NCBI RefSeq assembly: GCF_042466665.1
Contig: NZ_CP162102.1
Location: 3,968,001-4,032,000 of the forward strand
Direction: 5' to 3'
DNA: 64,000 nucleotides
Source: Peterkaempfera podocarpi
Lineage (GTDB): Bacteria; Actinomycetota; Actinomycetes; Streptomycetales; Streptomycetaceae
Made by a program: the position numbers and the translations under genes. Below the pieces are notes generated by a model that was not told the DNA's origin, made no database searches, and was given only the letters and a program-made list of their open reading frames with translations. This document shows, piece after piece, positions 8,774 through 18,848 of the stretch (its first letter is position 1; every line of letters starts with the position of its first letter).

Positions 8774-9559
8774 GTGAAGCGCAACACCCAGATACGCCCC
8801 ATCCGCCTGGCCGCCGCAATCGCCGGCGTGACCATGGCCACCGCCGCCCTCAGCGGCACCGCCTTCGCGGCGGACGACGTGAAGACCCCGAGCGCCCACG
8901 AGGCGCATGTCGCCCACGTGAACCATGTGGTCCACGCCGCCAACGAGGCCGCCAAGACCTCCGCCGCGGCCCACGCCGCGCACGTCGCCCACGAGGCGCA
9001 CACCATCGCGGCCGCCAACGCCGCCTCCCGCGCCACCTCGTCCGCCGCGGCCCACGCCGCGCACGAGGCCCACCGCATCGCGGCCGCCAACGCCGCCTCC
9101 CGCTCCGCGGCGCGCACCCAGCTGCCCGCCGCCCCTGCCGCCGCCACCAGCGGCTACAGCTCCCCGGTCCCGGCCGGCACCCGGCTCAGCCAGCCCTTCG
9201 GCGTGCCGAACAGCGGCTACGCCGCCGGCTACCACACCGGTATGGACTTCGCCGTCTCCACCGGCACCCCGCTGTACGCGGTCGGCAACGCCACCGTCGT
9301 CTCGGCCGGCTGGGCCGGTGCCTACGGCAACTCGGTGACGCTGCGCCTCGCCGACGGCCACTACGCCCTGTACGCCCACATGTCCTCGCTCGGCGTCGTC
9401 GCCGGCGAGACCGTGTCGGCCGGCGAGCAGATCGGCCGCTCCGGCAGCACCGGCAACTCCACCGGCCCGCACCTGCACCTCGAGATCCGCACCACCAACT
9501 CCTATGGCGCGGTCATCAACCCGGCCACCTACCTGCAGTCCAAGGGCGTCTCCTTCTGA
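8774..9559 (+). CDS. Secreted M23 family metallopeptidase with His/Ala-rich linker
   Basis: A predicted LytM-type zinc endopeptidase acting on peptidoglycan outside the membrane. The start is GTG at 8774 with a GAGGA ribosome-binding site at 8763-8767. Residues 1-33 form a Sec signal peptide ending GTAFA. Residues 42-110 are a helical Ala/His linker with twelve His between 42 and 100, built from a duplicated unit. The M23 domain (about 130-255) has intact zinc and catalytic residues: His154 and Asp158 (HTGMD), His202, and His233/His235 (HLHLE). Length 261. Terminator just downstream. The His-rich linker is unusual and might bind metal. Confidence 0.9.
   Translation: MKRNTQIRPIRLAAAIAGVTMATAALSGTAFAADDVKTPSAHEAHVAHVNHVVHAANEAAKTSAAAHAAHVAHEAHTIAAANAASRATSSAAAHAAHEAHRIAAANAASRSAARTQLPAAPAAATSGYSSPVPAGTRLSQPFGVPNSGYAAGYHTGMDFAVSTGTPLYAVGNATVVSAGWAGAYGNSVTLRLADGHYALYAHMSSLGVVAGETVSAGEQIGRSGSTGNSTGPHLHLEIRTTNSYGAVINPATYLQSKGVSF
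8960..9103 (+). repeat. Imperfect direct repeat coding the His/Ala linker
   Basis: Unit 1 (8960-9031) and unit 2 (9041-9103) are nearly identical at the DNA level apart from a 9-bp length difference and a few substitutions. Each encodes SAAAHAAH...AHxIAAANAASR. This looks like a recent intragenic duplication that lengthened the linker. Confidence 0.8.
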
Positions 9560-9580
9560 GTCGTCCCCCGGACTGAGCCC

Positions 9581-9610
9581 GGCCCCGTCGTCCCTGCGGA
9601 CGGCGGGGCC
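9581..9610 (+). terminator. Terminator of the M23 peptidase gene
   Basis: GGCCCCGTCGTCC (9581-9593) pairs with GGACGGCGGGGCC (9598-9610), one mismatch, loop CTGC. It lies 21 bp after the stop codon. Confidence 0.7.
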
Positions 9611-9803
9611 GCCGCCATGCCCGGAACGTGAGACTTGTCACCCGCTGCCCCGCCGCCACCACCCCCACCAGGCGCTTTCTCGCGCCCATCAGCCGCGCAC
9701 CGCACACTGGAAGCCCGACGCCATGTCGCCGGCAGCGGGCGGCATGGCAGCCTGATCGCCACTCCGCCGCCCGTGCGGGGGTTCCCGACCGGAGGAGCTC
9801 CAC

Positions 9804-11366
9804 GTGGCACTGCAGCTCAAGCCCGGCACATCCTGGTCCACGACCTACGGCCGATGCGTGCAGGCCGCGCCCGAGGCCTTCACCCCCGACCGGCTGCTCA
9901 ATCTGGTGGGCGGTGACTGGAGCGCAGCCGGGACCCCCGGCGAGCACACCACCCCTCTGGACGGCAGTCCCATCCCCGGCCCGCCCAGGGTCGGTATCGA
10001 GGCGGCCGAGGCCGCCGTCTCCTTCGCCATATCCGAGCACCGCACCTGGGGCCTGGTCCCCCTGGACGAGCGCCGGGCCCGGGTCTCCGCCGCCGTGGAG
10101 GCCCTGGCCGGCCACCGCGACCTGCTGGCCCTGCTGCTGGTCTGGGAGATCGGCAAGCCCTGGCGGCTCGCCTGCGCCGATGTCGACCGGGCGCTGGACG
10201 GAGTGCGCTGGTATCTGACGCAGATCGAGCGGCAGCTCGCCCAGGGCACCCCGGCGGAACGCCGGCCGCTGCCCGGCCCGGTCTCCAACATCGCCAGCTG
10301 GAACTATCCGATGAGCGTGCAGGTGCACGCCGAGCTGGTCCAACTGCTGGCGGGCAATGCCGTGGTGGCCAAGACGCCCTCACAGGGCGGATTCCACTGC
10401 CTGACCCTGGCCCATGCGCTGATGCGCCGCGCCGGACTGCCGGTCACCCTGCTCTCGGGCACAGGAGCCAGCATCGCCGACGCACTGATCCGCTCCCCCG
10501 GGCTCGGCGCGCTGGCCTTCGTCGGCGGACGCACCAACGGCCGCCGGGCCGCCACCTCGCTGGCCGATCTGAATCGCCGTCACTTCCTGGAGCAGGAAGG
10601 GCTCAACACCTGGGGCATCTGGGACTTCTCCCAGTGGGACATGCTCGCCGCCCATCTGCGCAAGGGCTTCGAGTACGCCAAGCAGCGCTGCACCGCATAC
10701 CCCAGATATGTGGTCCAGCGATCGCTCTTCCCGGCCTTTCTGGAGACCTACCTCGCGGTGGTGCGGGAGATCCGCTTCGGGCATCCGCTCGCCGTCGCCG
10801 ATCCCCAGGACCCGCTGCCGGAGCTGGACTTCGGACCGGTGATCCATGCAGCGAAGGCGCGGGAGCTGACGGCCCAGTTCGAGGAGGCGGTACGCGGCCG
10901 GGCCGTGCCGCTGCACCGCGGCCCGCTCTCCGACGGCGCCTTCCTGCCCGGCCAGGACACCTCCGCGTACAGCGCCCCGGCCTGCGTCCTGGAACCGCCC
11001 GCCAACTGGTCGCTGCACCACTCGGAGCCCTTCGGCCCGCTGGACTCCGTGGTCCTGGTGGACACCGAGTCCGAGCTGCTCGCGGCCATGAACGCGGGCA
11101 ACGGCTCACTGGTCGCCAGTCTCGCCACCGACGACGAGGCCTTTGCCGCCAGGATCACCCCCGACATCCTGGCCTTCAAGATCGGGGTCAACAAGCCGCG
11201 CAGCCGCGGTGACCGCGAGGAGGTCTTCGGCGGCCTGGGGGCCTCCTGGAAGGGCGCCTTCGTCGGCGGCGACCTGCTGGTCCAGGCGGTCACCTACGGC
11301 CCTGAGGGGGCCGACGAGAAGCTCTACGGGAACTTCCCCGACTACTCCCTCTACCCGCCGCGCTGA
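9804..11366 (+). CDS. Aldehyde dehydrogenase family protein
   Basis: An NAD(P)-dependent aldehyde oxidoreductase of the ALDH superfamily. The GTG at 9804 follows a strong GGAGGAG (9791-9797). Over 520 residues, ASWNYPM (about 168-174) corresponds to the PWNxP cofactor region. LEQEGLNTWGIW is a diverged form of the ELGGKN general-base segment. KQRCTAYPR contains the catalytic Cys. The glycine-rich SGTG and FVGG segments of the Rossmann fold are also present. The motifs are more diverged than in the classic betaine or succinate-semialdehyde enzymes, so the substrate cannot be assigned. No obvious operon partners: terminator upstream, convergent gene downstream. Confidence 0.85.
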   Translation: MALQLKPGTSWSTTYGRCVQAAPEAFTPDRLLNLVGGDWSAAGTPGEHTTPLDGSPIPGPPRVGIEAAEAAVSFAISEHRTWGLVPLDERRARVSAAVEALAGHRDLLALLLVWEIGKPWRLACADVDRALDGVRWYLTQIERQLAQGTPAERRPLPGPVSNIASWNYPMSVQVHAELVQLLAGNAVVAKTPSQGGFHCLTLAHALMRRAGLPVTLLSGTGASIADALIRSPGLGALAFVGGRTNGRRAATSLADLNRRHFLEQEGLNTWGIWDFSQWDMLAAHLRKGFEYAKQRCTAYPRYVVQRSLFPAFLETYLAVVREIRFGHPLAVADPQDPLPELDFGPVIHAAKARELTAQFEEAVRGRAVPLHRGPLSDGAFLPGQDTSAYSAPACVLEPPANWSLHHSEPFGPLDSVVLVDTESELLAAMNAGNGSLVASLATDDEAFAARITPDILAFKIGVNKPRSRGDREEVFGGLGASWKGAFVGGDLLVQAVTYGPEGADEKLYGNFPDYSLYPPR

Positions 11367-11462
11367 CCCCTGCGGCGATGCATCTCCGGTGGCGGGGGCC
11401 GTACGCAGTGGGGCCGGGCGGGCGGCCCTGCCGCGCCCCCGGCGGGTCTCCCGGGCGGGCCC

Positions 11463-12203
11463 TCAGACGGCGAGGGCGGCGCGGGGGCCCATCACCACAA
11501 CGGGGTGCTGGGCCGGGTCCAGGGTGCGCAGCAGGGTCTGCATGGCCTGCCGGGGCAGGGTGACGCACGCGGAGGAGCCGAATCCCGGGTCCAGGTGCAG
11601 CCAGATGCCGCCGCCGGCCTGCTCGCCCTGAGGGCGGCGGGAGTCCAGGGGCGAGCTGCCGGGCACCCGGTTGTAGTCGATGGCGATCACATAGTCGAAG
11701 TCGTGCCGGTGTGTGGGCCCCCAGGACGCGGGCGGGGTGAAGGCCGGGTCCTGGTGGTACGGCAGCTTGGCGCCGGGGTCGGGCAGCACCCCGCCGGCGT
11801 CATGGATGGTGAAGACCCCGACGGGGCTCCGGGTGTCGCCCTCGCGGTGCCGGGGCGTCCAGCCGCGCCGGCCGTTGTGCGAGGCCCAGCTCGCCTCGGT
11901 CGTCCAGAGCCCGCCCTGCCTGCGGTAGAGCACCACCCGGCCGGTCGCGGAGGCGGCGCCGTCGCCATAGGCGACCACCACCTGGCGGGCGTCGGCGGGG
12001 ATCTTCGCCGACCAGTCGGCGCCCAGGCCGGCGATCCGGGTACTGCGCCGGGGGCTCGCGGTGCCGGCATCGGTGTGCGGTGCGTCCGTGGTGTGCCCCG
12101 GGTGGGGCGCACCGGCGCCGGAGGTGTCCGCGGTGCCCCCGCAGGCGGTGAGGGCGGCCCCCAGGAGCAGGGCGGCGGTCAGCCGTCGTATGCCGCGCAT
12201 CAT
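11463..12203 (-). CDS. L,D-transpeptidase-like (YkuD-type) lipoprotein
   Basis: A predicted extracytoplasmic lipoprotein: residues 1-20 form a signal peptide ending in the lipobox LTAC with Cys21. The C-terminal domain (about 70-245) resembles the YkuD/ErfK fold, with GDTRSPVGVF near 122-131 and a catalytic-like centre GGIWLHLDPGFGSSACVTL carrying His203 and Cys213. The spacing fits L,D-transpeptidases that form 3-3 peptidoglycan crosslinks, but the usual SHGC becomes SSAC, so enzymatic activity is inferred. Length 246. The ATG at 12203 is preceded by GGGGAGGA. It follows clpC on the same strand, separated by a strong terminator. Confidence 0.75.
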   Translation of the reverse strand: MMRGIRRLTAALLLGAALTACGGTADTSGAGAPHPGHTTDAPHTDAGTASPRRSTRIAGLGADWSAKIPADARQVVVAYGDGAASATGRVVLYRRQGGLWTTEASWASHNGRRGWTPRHREGDTRSPVGVFTIHDAGGVLPDPGAKLPYHQDPAFTPPASWGPTHRHDFDYVIAIDYNRVPGSSPLDSRRPQGEQAGGGIWLHLDPGFGSSACVTLPRQAMQTLLRTLDPAQHPVVVMGPRAALAV

Positions 12204-12229
12204 CCTGGTCGGTCCTCCCCTGTCATGGC

Positions 12230-12262
12230 GGAGCCGCCCCGGACGGTGTCCGGGGCGGCTCC
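12230..12262 (-). terminator. Terminator of clpC
   Basis: A perfect 15-bp stem, GGAGCCGCCCCGGAC (12230-12244) with GTCCGGGGCGGCTCC (12248-12262), loop GGT. It lies 17 bp beyond the clpC stop on the minus strand. Confidence 0.8.
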
Positions 12263-12278
12263 GTACGTACGGCTCAGC

Positions 12279-14785
<2,507 letters not shown>

Positions 14786-15106
14786 CGTTATCGCTCCTCA
14801 GAGCGGTCGGGCAGTAAGGGGTCGGTCCCCTCCCTGTCCTTCCGCATGCTAGTCCCGCGCAGCGGGACAGCTCACTTCAACTGTCGACACCCGTCGCGAC
14901 GCGTTCCCCCGCGACAGCAGACAACAGTCCCAACCCGATGCTGCGAGACGATGTTCCCGCAGGCCAGCCGGATCCACCTGATACCGCTACGCCCATGGCG
15001 AACGCGACCGCCGACACACGGCTTGCGGCACTGCGGTGGACCATCCCGTCGTCACCCCTGTCATACCCGCTGTGACGGCCGTTCCATCCGATTCGACCGG
15101 TCTGCC
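14786..15106. other. clpC upstream region, no gene seen
   Basis: About 320 bp between the clpC start and the lsr2 terminator. It must hold the clpC promoter (minus strand). I see no clear repressor box that I would defend and no credible small gene. Confidence 0.5.
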
Positions 15107-15131
15107 GGGGGCGGAGTTCCCCTCCGCCCCC
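15107..15131 (-). terminator. Terminator of lsr2
   Basis: GGGGGCGGAG (15107-15116) pairs perfectly with CTCCGCCCCC (15122-15131), loop TTCCC, 37 bp beyond the lsr2 stop. Confidence 0.7.
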
Positions 15132-15167
15132 GTGTGGCTGCGGATGTGCCGCGCGGCGCCGCCGGGA

Positions 15168-15518
15168 TCAGGCGTGGGCCTTCTCGTAGGCGACCCGGAC
15201 CTCGCCGGGGACGCGCCCGCGGTCATTGACGGTGTAGCCGTTCTCCTTGGCCCAGGCGCGGATCTTCGCGGTGTCCTGGCCGGCCGCCGGGCGGGCGGCG
15301 GACGCGGCCGCGCGGCCACGTCCACGGGCGGCGGTCAGCCGTCCGCTCTGCTTGCGTCCCTTGTCGACAAAGGGGGCGAGCACCTCACGCAACTTGTCGG
15401 CGTTCGCACTCTTCAGATCGATCTCGTAGGCAACTCCATCGAGAGCGAACGTGACCGTCTCGTCCGCCTCTCCACCGTCGAGATCGTCGACAAGAAGAAC
15501 CTGCACCTTCTGCGCCAC
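15168..15518 (-). CDS. lsr2: Lsr2 family nucleoid-associated protein
   Basis: Lsr2 is the actinobacterial H-NS-like protein that bridges AT-rich DNA and silences foreign or specialised-metabolism genes. The 116 residues show the N-terminal dimerisation domain (about 1-60, VQVLLVDDLDGGEADETVTF) and the C-terminal DNA-binding domain (about 80-114, IRAWAKENGYTVNDRGRVPG) with its RGR minor-groove clamp. The linker is basic and Arg/Ala-rich. The start is GTG at 15518 with AAGGGAAG upstream. It lies between clpC and a GNAT gene, all on the minus strand. Confidence 0.95.
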   Translation of the reverse strand: MAQKVQVLLVDDLDGGEADETVTFALDGVAYEIDLKSANADKLREVLAPFVDKGRKQSGRLTAARGRGRAAASAARPAAGQDTAKIRAWAKENGYTVNDRGRVPGEVRVAYEKAHA

Positions 15519-15680
15519 GGGCTTCCCTTTCCACTAAACGACGGATTGCCTTGGGGAAAGGAAACCGCCTTTCTGCGGAAAACACAAACCCCTGGTGCGA
15601 AGTCGGCGGCGGACTGCCGCCCGCAGAGCGCGGGCCATACCAGTGGAGACCACCCCGGGGCCAGAGCGGTCCCACTTCCT

Positions 15681-16184
15681 TCACAGAAGCAACAGCATGC
15701 GGGAGTTGCCGAGCGTGTTCGGCTTCACACGTTCGAGATCCAGGAACTCCGCGACACCCTCGTCGTAGGAACGCAGCAGCTCTTCGTAGACATCGCCCTC
15801 GACCGGCGCCTCACCGATCTCCACGAAGCCGTGTTTCGCGAAGAAGTCCACCTCGAACGTCAGACAGAAAATACGACGCACGCCCAGCCAGCGGGCGGTC
15901 TGCAACAACTTGTCCAGCAGCAGATGGCCCACTCCCCGGCCCAAACATGACGGGTCCACGGCAAGAGAACGCACCTCGGCGAGGTCCTCCCACATCACAT
16001 GGAGAGCCCCGCAGGCCACCACCTCGCCGTCACAGTCCCGTTCGGCGACCCAGAACTCCTGCACGGACTCGAAGAGCGTCACCGTCGGTTTGTCGAGCAG
16101 AATCCGCTCGCGCACATAGCCGTCGATGAGCCTGCGTACGGCCCGCACGTCGCTTGTCCGCGCCCGGCGGATCGTGACCTCCAT
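15681..16184 (-). CDS. GNAT acetyltransferase, amino-acid N-acetyltransferase-like
   Basis: From the ATG at 16184 the protein has 167 residues. It is a single GNAT domain with the acetyl-CoA loop PSCLGRGVGHLLLDKLL (Q/RxxGxG/A-type) and a C-terminal half resembling the acetyltransferase part of N-acetylglutamate synthase (CLTFEVDFFAKHGFVEIG). It may acetylate glutamate in the first step of arginine synthesis, as in short actinobacterial ArgA-like enzymes; substrate not proven. The frame is open up to 16274, but that would overlap blaI. It starts 10 bp after the blaI-like stop, so co-transcription is likely. Confidence 0.8.
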   Translation of the reverse strand: MEVTIRRARTSDVRAVRRLIDGYVRERILLDKPTVTLFESVQEFWVAERDCDGEVVACGALHVMWEDLAEVRSLAVDPSCLGRGVGHLLLDKLLQTARWLGVRRIFCLTFEVDFFAKHGFVEIGEAPVEGDVYEELLRSYDEGVAEFLDLERVKPNTLGNSRMLLLL

Positions 16185-16194
16185 GGAGAAGACG

Positions 16195-16617
16195 CTATCG
16201 TGCCGCGCCGTCCGCCGGACTTCCCTCCCCCGACTCGCCGGGAGGAACCGTCTCACCATGGGGAGCTGCGACACGCAATGCGTCGCGCAGCGCTTCCTGC
16301 TGCTCGGGCGACATCATCCCGAAGAAGTGCACCAGTGCGGCGGCCGGGTTGTCACTCGTCGCCCAGGCATCGTTCATCAACGCTGCGGTGTACGCCTCAC
16401 GGGACGAGACCGGTTCATATCGGTAGGCGCGTCCTTCGCGTTCCCGGCGAAGCCATCCCTTCTGGAACAGCTTGTCCATCACCGTCATCACGGTGGTGTA
16501 CGCGATCTCGCGTTCCCGATGCAGATCCGCAAGCACCTCGCGGACGGTGACCGGGCGGTTCCACTGCCACACCCGGGTCATGACCTCGTTCTCGAGCTCA
16601 CCGAGTTGCCGCACCAT
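16195..16617 (-). CDS. BlaI/MecI family transcriptional repressor
   Basis: A 140-residue winged-helix repressor starting at ATG 16617, eight bases after GGAGGTG. The N-terminal wHTH spans about residues 1-80 (LGELENEVMTRVWQ, VREVLADL, AYTTVMTVMDKLFQKGWL, then the wing REREGRAYRYEPV). The C-terminal half is the dimerisation and cleavage region (ALVHFFGMMSPEQQEALRDAL). Classical BlaI proteins are inactivated by a BlaR-type membrane protease, but none is encoded nearby. It probably regulates itself and perhaps the downstream acetyltransferase. Confidence 0.88.
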   Translation of the reverse strand: MVRQLGELENEVMTRVWQWNRPVTVREVLADLHREREIAYTTVMTVMDKLFQKGWLRREREGRAYRYEPVSSREAYTAALMNDAWATSDNPAAALVHFFGMMSPEQQEALRDALRVAAPHGETVPPGESGEGSPADGAAR

Positions 16618-16751
16618 CCGGAGCACCTCCCTCGGCCGAGTCGGCAGCGCCCCCACGGTAGGCGTCGAAGCGGACAAATTCACCTTAGTCGGGAATGGCG
16701 GCGTGGCGCGCAGCAGCCGTGCGGAACCCGCAGGAGAAGCCGTACAGACGC

Positions 16752-16782
16752 CGAGGCCGCCACCGGTGCGGTGGCGGCCTCG
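16752..16782 (-). terminator. Terminator downstream of lysS and the small membrane-protein gene
   Basis: A perfect 14-bp stem, CGAGGCCGCCACCG (16752-16765) with CGGTGGCGGCCTCG (16769-16782), loop GTG, about 100 bp beyond the stop at 16879. Confidence 0.7.
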
Positions 16783-16878
16783 ACAAAGATCGGGGAACGG
16801 GCTCCCGAGAGCCTGCGGCTGCCGGACCGGCAGAGCGGACCGGAAATCGCCGGACGGGCCCTCAGCCGGTGCGGACGG

Positions 16879-17046
16879 CTATTCCGTGGTGTCGCCCTGT
16901 CCGGTGGCCAGCGCCTCCGCGTAGGCGTCCTCCTTGGCCTTCTGGGCACCGCCCTGGCTGCGGATGATCGCCCTGATGACAAACGAGAATCCGATCGCCA
17001 TCACCAGCGGGGGAACGATCGCGCTGACATAGTCCACTGCCGTCAC
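16879..17046 (-). CDS. Small single-pass membrane protein downstream of lysS
   Basis: Function unknown. The reading gives 55 residues from GTG 17046, or 52 from GTG 17037. One hydrophobic helix (about residues 6-28, SAIVPPLVMAIGFSFVIRAII) is followed by a charged cytoplasmic tail (SQGGAQKAKEDAYAEAL). Its GTG at 17046 overlaps the lysS stop as GTGA. The GGAG in front is only one base away from that start but ten bases from the GTG at 17037, so the latter may be the true start. Translation is probably coupled to lysS. Confidence 0.65.
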   Translation of the reverse strand: MTAVDYVSAIVPPLVMAIGFSFVIRAIIRSQGGAQKAKEDAYAEALATGQGDTTE

Positions 17047-18566
17047 ACTCCTTCGGGCTTGACCAGGGGGAAGAGCACCGTCTCCCGGATGTTCTTTCCG
17101 GTGAGCAGCATGATGAGCCGGTCCACACCCAGACCCATGCCGCCGGTGGGCGGCATGGCGTACTCCAGAGCGCGCAGGAAGTCCTCGTCGAGCTGCATCG
17201 CCTCCACGTCGCCGCCGGCCGCAAGCAGCGACTGCGCGGTGAGCCTGGCGCGCTGCTCGACGGGGTCGATCAGCTCGGAGTAGGCGGTGGCGAGCTCGGT
17301 ACCGAAGATCACCAGGTCCCACTTCTCGGCGACCCCGGGGAGGCTGCGGTGCTGCCGGGTGAGCGGGGAGACCTCCACCGGGTAGTCCTTGATGAAGGTC
17401 GGGGTGACCGCGTTCTCCTCCAGCAGCCGCTCGACCATCTCCAGGACGATCTGGCCGTGGCCCCACTTCTGCTCGTAGGGGACGCCGGCCGCGTCCGCCA
17501 GCTTGCGCAGCTGCTCGACGGTGGTCTCCGGGGTGACCTCCTCGCCGAGGCGCTCGGAGATGCCGCCGTAGACCGTGACCTCGCTCCACGGCTCGGCCAG
17601 GTCGATCTCCTGCTCCTTGCCGTGGGCGTCGATCCCGCGGACCACGGTGGTGCCCAGGGCGTCCTGTGCCGCGTTGAGGATGATCGCCCGGGTCAGCTCG
17701 GCCTGGGTGTCGTAGTCGCCGTACGCCTCGTAGGACTCCAGCGCGGTGAACTCCGGGTTGTGGGTCGCGTCGGCGCCCTCGTTGCGGAAGTTCCGGTTGA
17801 TCTCGAAGACCTTCTCGGCGCCGCCGACCACCAGCCGCTTGAGGTAGAGCTCGGTGGCGATGCGCAGGTACAGGTCGATGTCGTAGGCGTTGATGTGGGT
17901 GACGAAAGGCCGGGCGTTGGCGCCGCCGTGGATCGGCTGCAGCATCGGCGTCTCGACCTCGATGTAGCCGCGGTCCTCGTAGGTGCGGCGGATCGAGCGG
18001 ATCACCCGCGAGCGCAGCTGGAGCAGCTCACGCGCCTCGGGGTTGACGATCAGGTCCACATAGCGCTGGCGGACCCGGGCCTCCGGGTCGGTGAGGCCCT
18101 TGTGCTTATCGGGCAGCGGGCGCAGGCACTTGGCGGTGAGCTCCCAGCGGTCCACCATCACCGACAGCTCGCCGCGGCGGGAAGTGATCACCTCGCCCTC
18201 GACGCCCACATGGTCGCCGAGGTCGATGTCGCGCTTCCAGTCGGCGAGCCGCTCCTCGCCCAGCTTGTCCAGCGACAGCATGACCTGGAGGTCTGCGGTG
18301 CCGTCGCGGAGGGTGGCGAAGCAGAGCTTGCCGCCGGTGCGGCTGAGCACCACCCGGCCGGTCACGCCCACCCGGACACCGGTGGCGGTGTCGGGGGCGA
18401 GGTCGGGGTGCTCGGCCCGCAGGTCCGCGATGGTGGTCGTACGCGGGAAGCCGACCGGGTAGGGGTCGACGCCGGCTGCGCGGAGCCGGTCCAGCTTCTC
18501 GCGCCTGACCCGCATCTGCTCGGGAAGGTCGTCCGGGGCGGCGGGGGCGGAGGTCTGCTCTGTCAC
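17043..18566 (-). CDS. lysS: Lysyl-tRNA synthetase (class II)
   Basis: Charges tRNA-Lys in the cytoplasm. From GTG 18566 the enzyme has 507 residues: an N-terminal OB-fold anticodon domain (about 60-175, VGVTGRVVLSRTGGKLCFATL), motif 1, motif 2 with INRNFRNEGADATHNPEF, and motif 3 with PPTGGMGLGVDRLIMLL. No clear ribosome-binding site precedes the start, so a leaderless mRNA is possible. A short membrane-protein gene is coupled to its stop codon. There is no fused MprF-type membrane domain of the LysX kind; a separate DUF2156 protein is at 39909-41750. Confidence 0.95.
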   Translation of the reverse strand: MTEQTSAPAAPDDLPEQMRVRREKLDRLRAAGVDPYPVGFPRTTTIADLRAEHPDLAPDTATGVRVGVTGRVVLSRTGGKLCFATLRDGTADLQVMLSLDKLGEERLADWKRDIDLGDHVGVEGEVITSRRGELSVMVDRWELTAKCLRPLPDKHKGLTDPEARVRQRYVDLIVNPEARELLQLRSRVIRSIRRTYEDRGYIEVETPMLQPIHGGANARPFVTHINAYDIDLYLRIATELYLKRLVVGGAEKVFEINRNFRNEGADATHNPEFTALESYEAYGDYDTQAELTRAIILNAAQDALGTTVVRGIDAHGKEQEIDLAEPWSEVTVYGGISERLGEEVTPETTVEQLRKLADAAGVPYEQKWGHGQIVLEMVERLLEENAVTPTFIKDYPVEVSPLTRQHRSLPGVAEKWDLVIFGTELATAYSELIDPVEQRARLTAQSLLAAGGDVEAMQLDEDFLRALEYAMPPTGGMGLGVDRLIMLLTGKNIRETVLFPLVKPEGV

Positions 18567-18593
18567 CACACCAGGGTATCGATGGCCGGGGGG

Positions 18594-18848
18594 TGCGACG
18601 CGACCGGATATCCGCCGCGCCGCACCCGTGGGCGTCAGGCCCGGCGCCGCCGGACCGCCAGGACCGCTCCGGCCCCCGCCACCACGGCCACCGCACCCGC
18701 ACCGGCCAGCAGCCCGGTGCCGGAGGAACCGGTCGCGGCCAGGGCCGCACCACCGGTCGTGGAGCCGCCGGCGGAGGTGCCGCCGGTGGAGGTGCCGCCC
18801 GCGGTCTGCGGGGCCGGGCTGCCGCCACCCGTCGAACCGGAGCCCGTG
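18594..18848. repeat. Direct repeat copy A (3' end of the surface-protein gene)
   Basis: This stretch is almost identical to 20619-20858, in the same orientation. It covers about 40 bp beyond the stop codon and the coding sequence for the Gly/Ser/Thr linker and sortase signal. The main differences are one 15-bp (five-codon) length change near 18775-18790 and scattered substitutions. See copy B. Confidence 0.85.
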
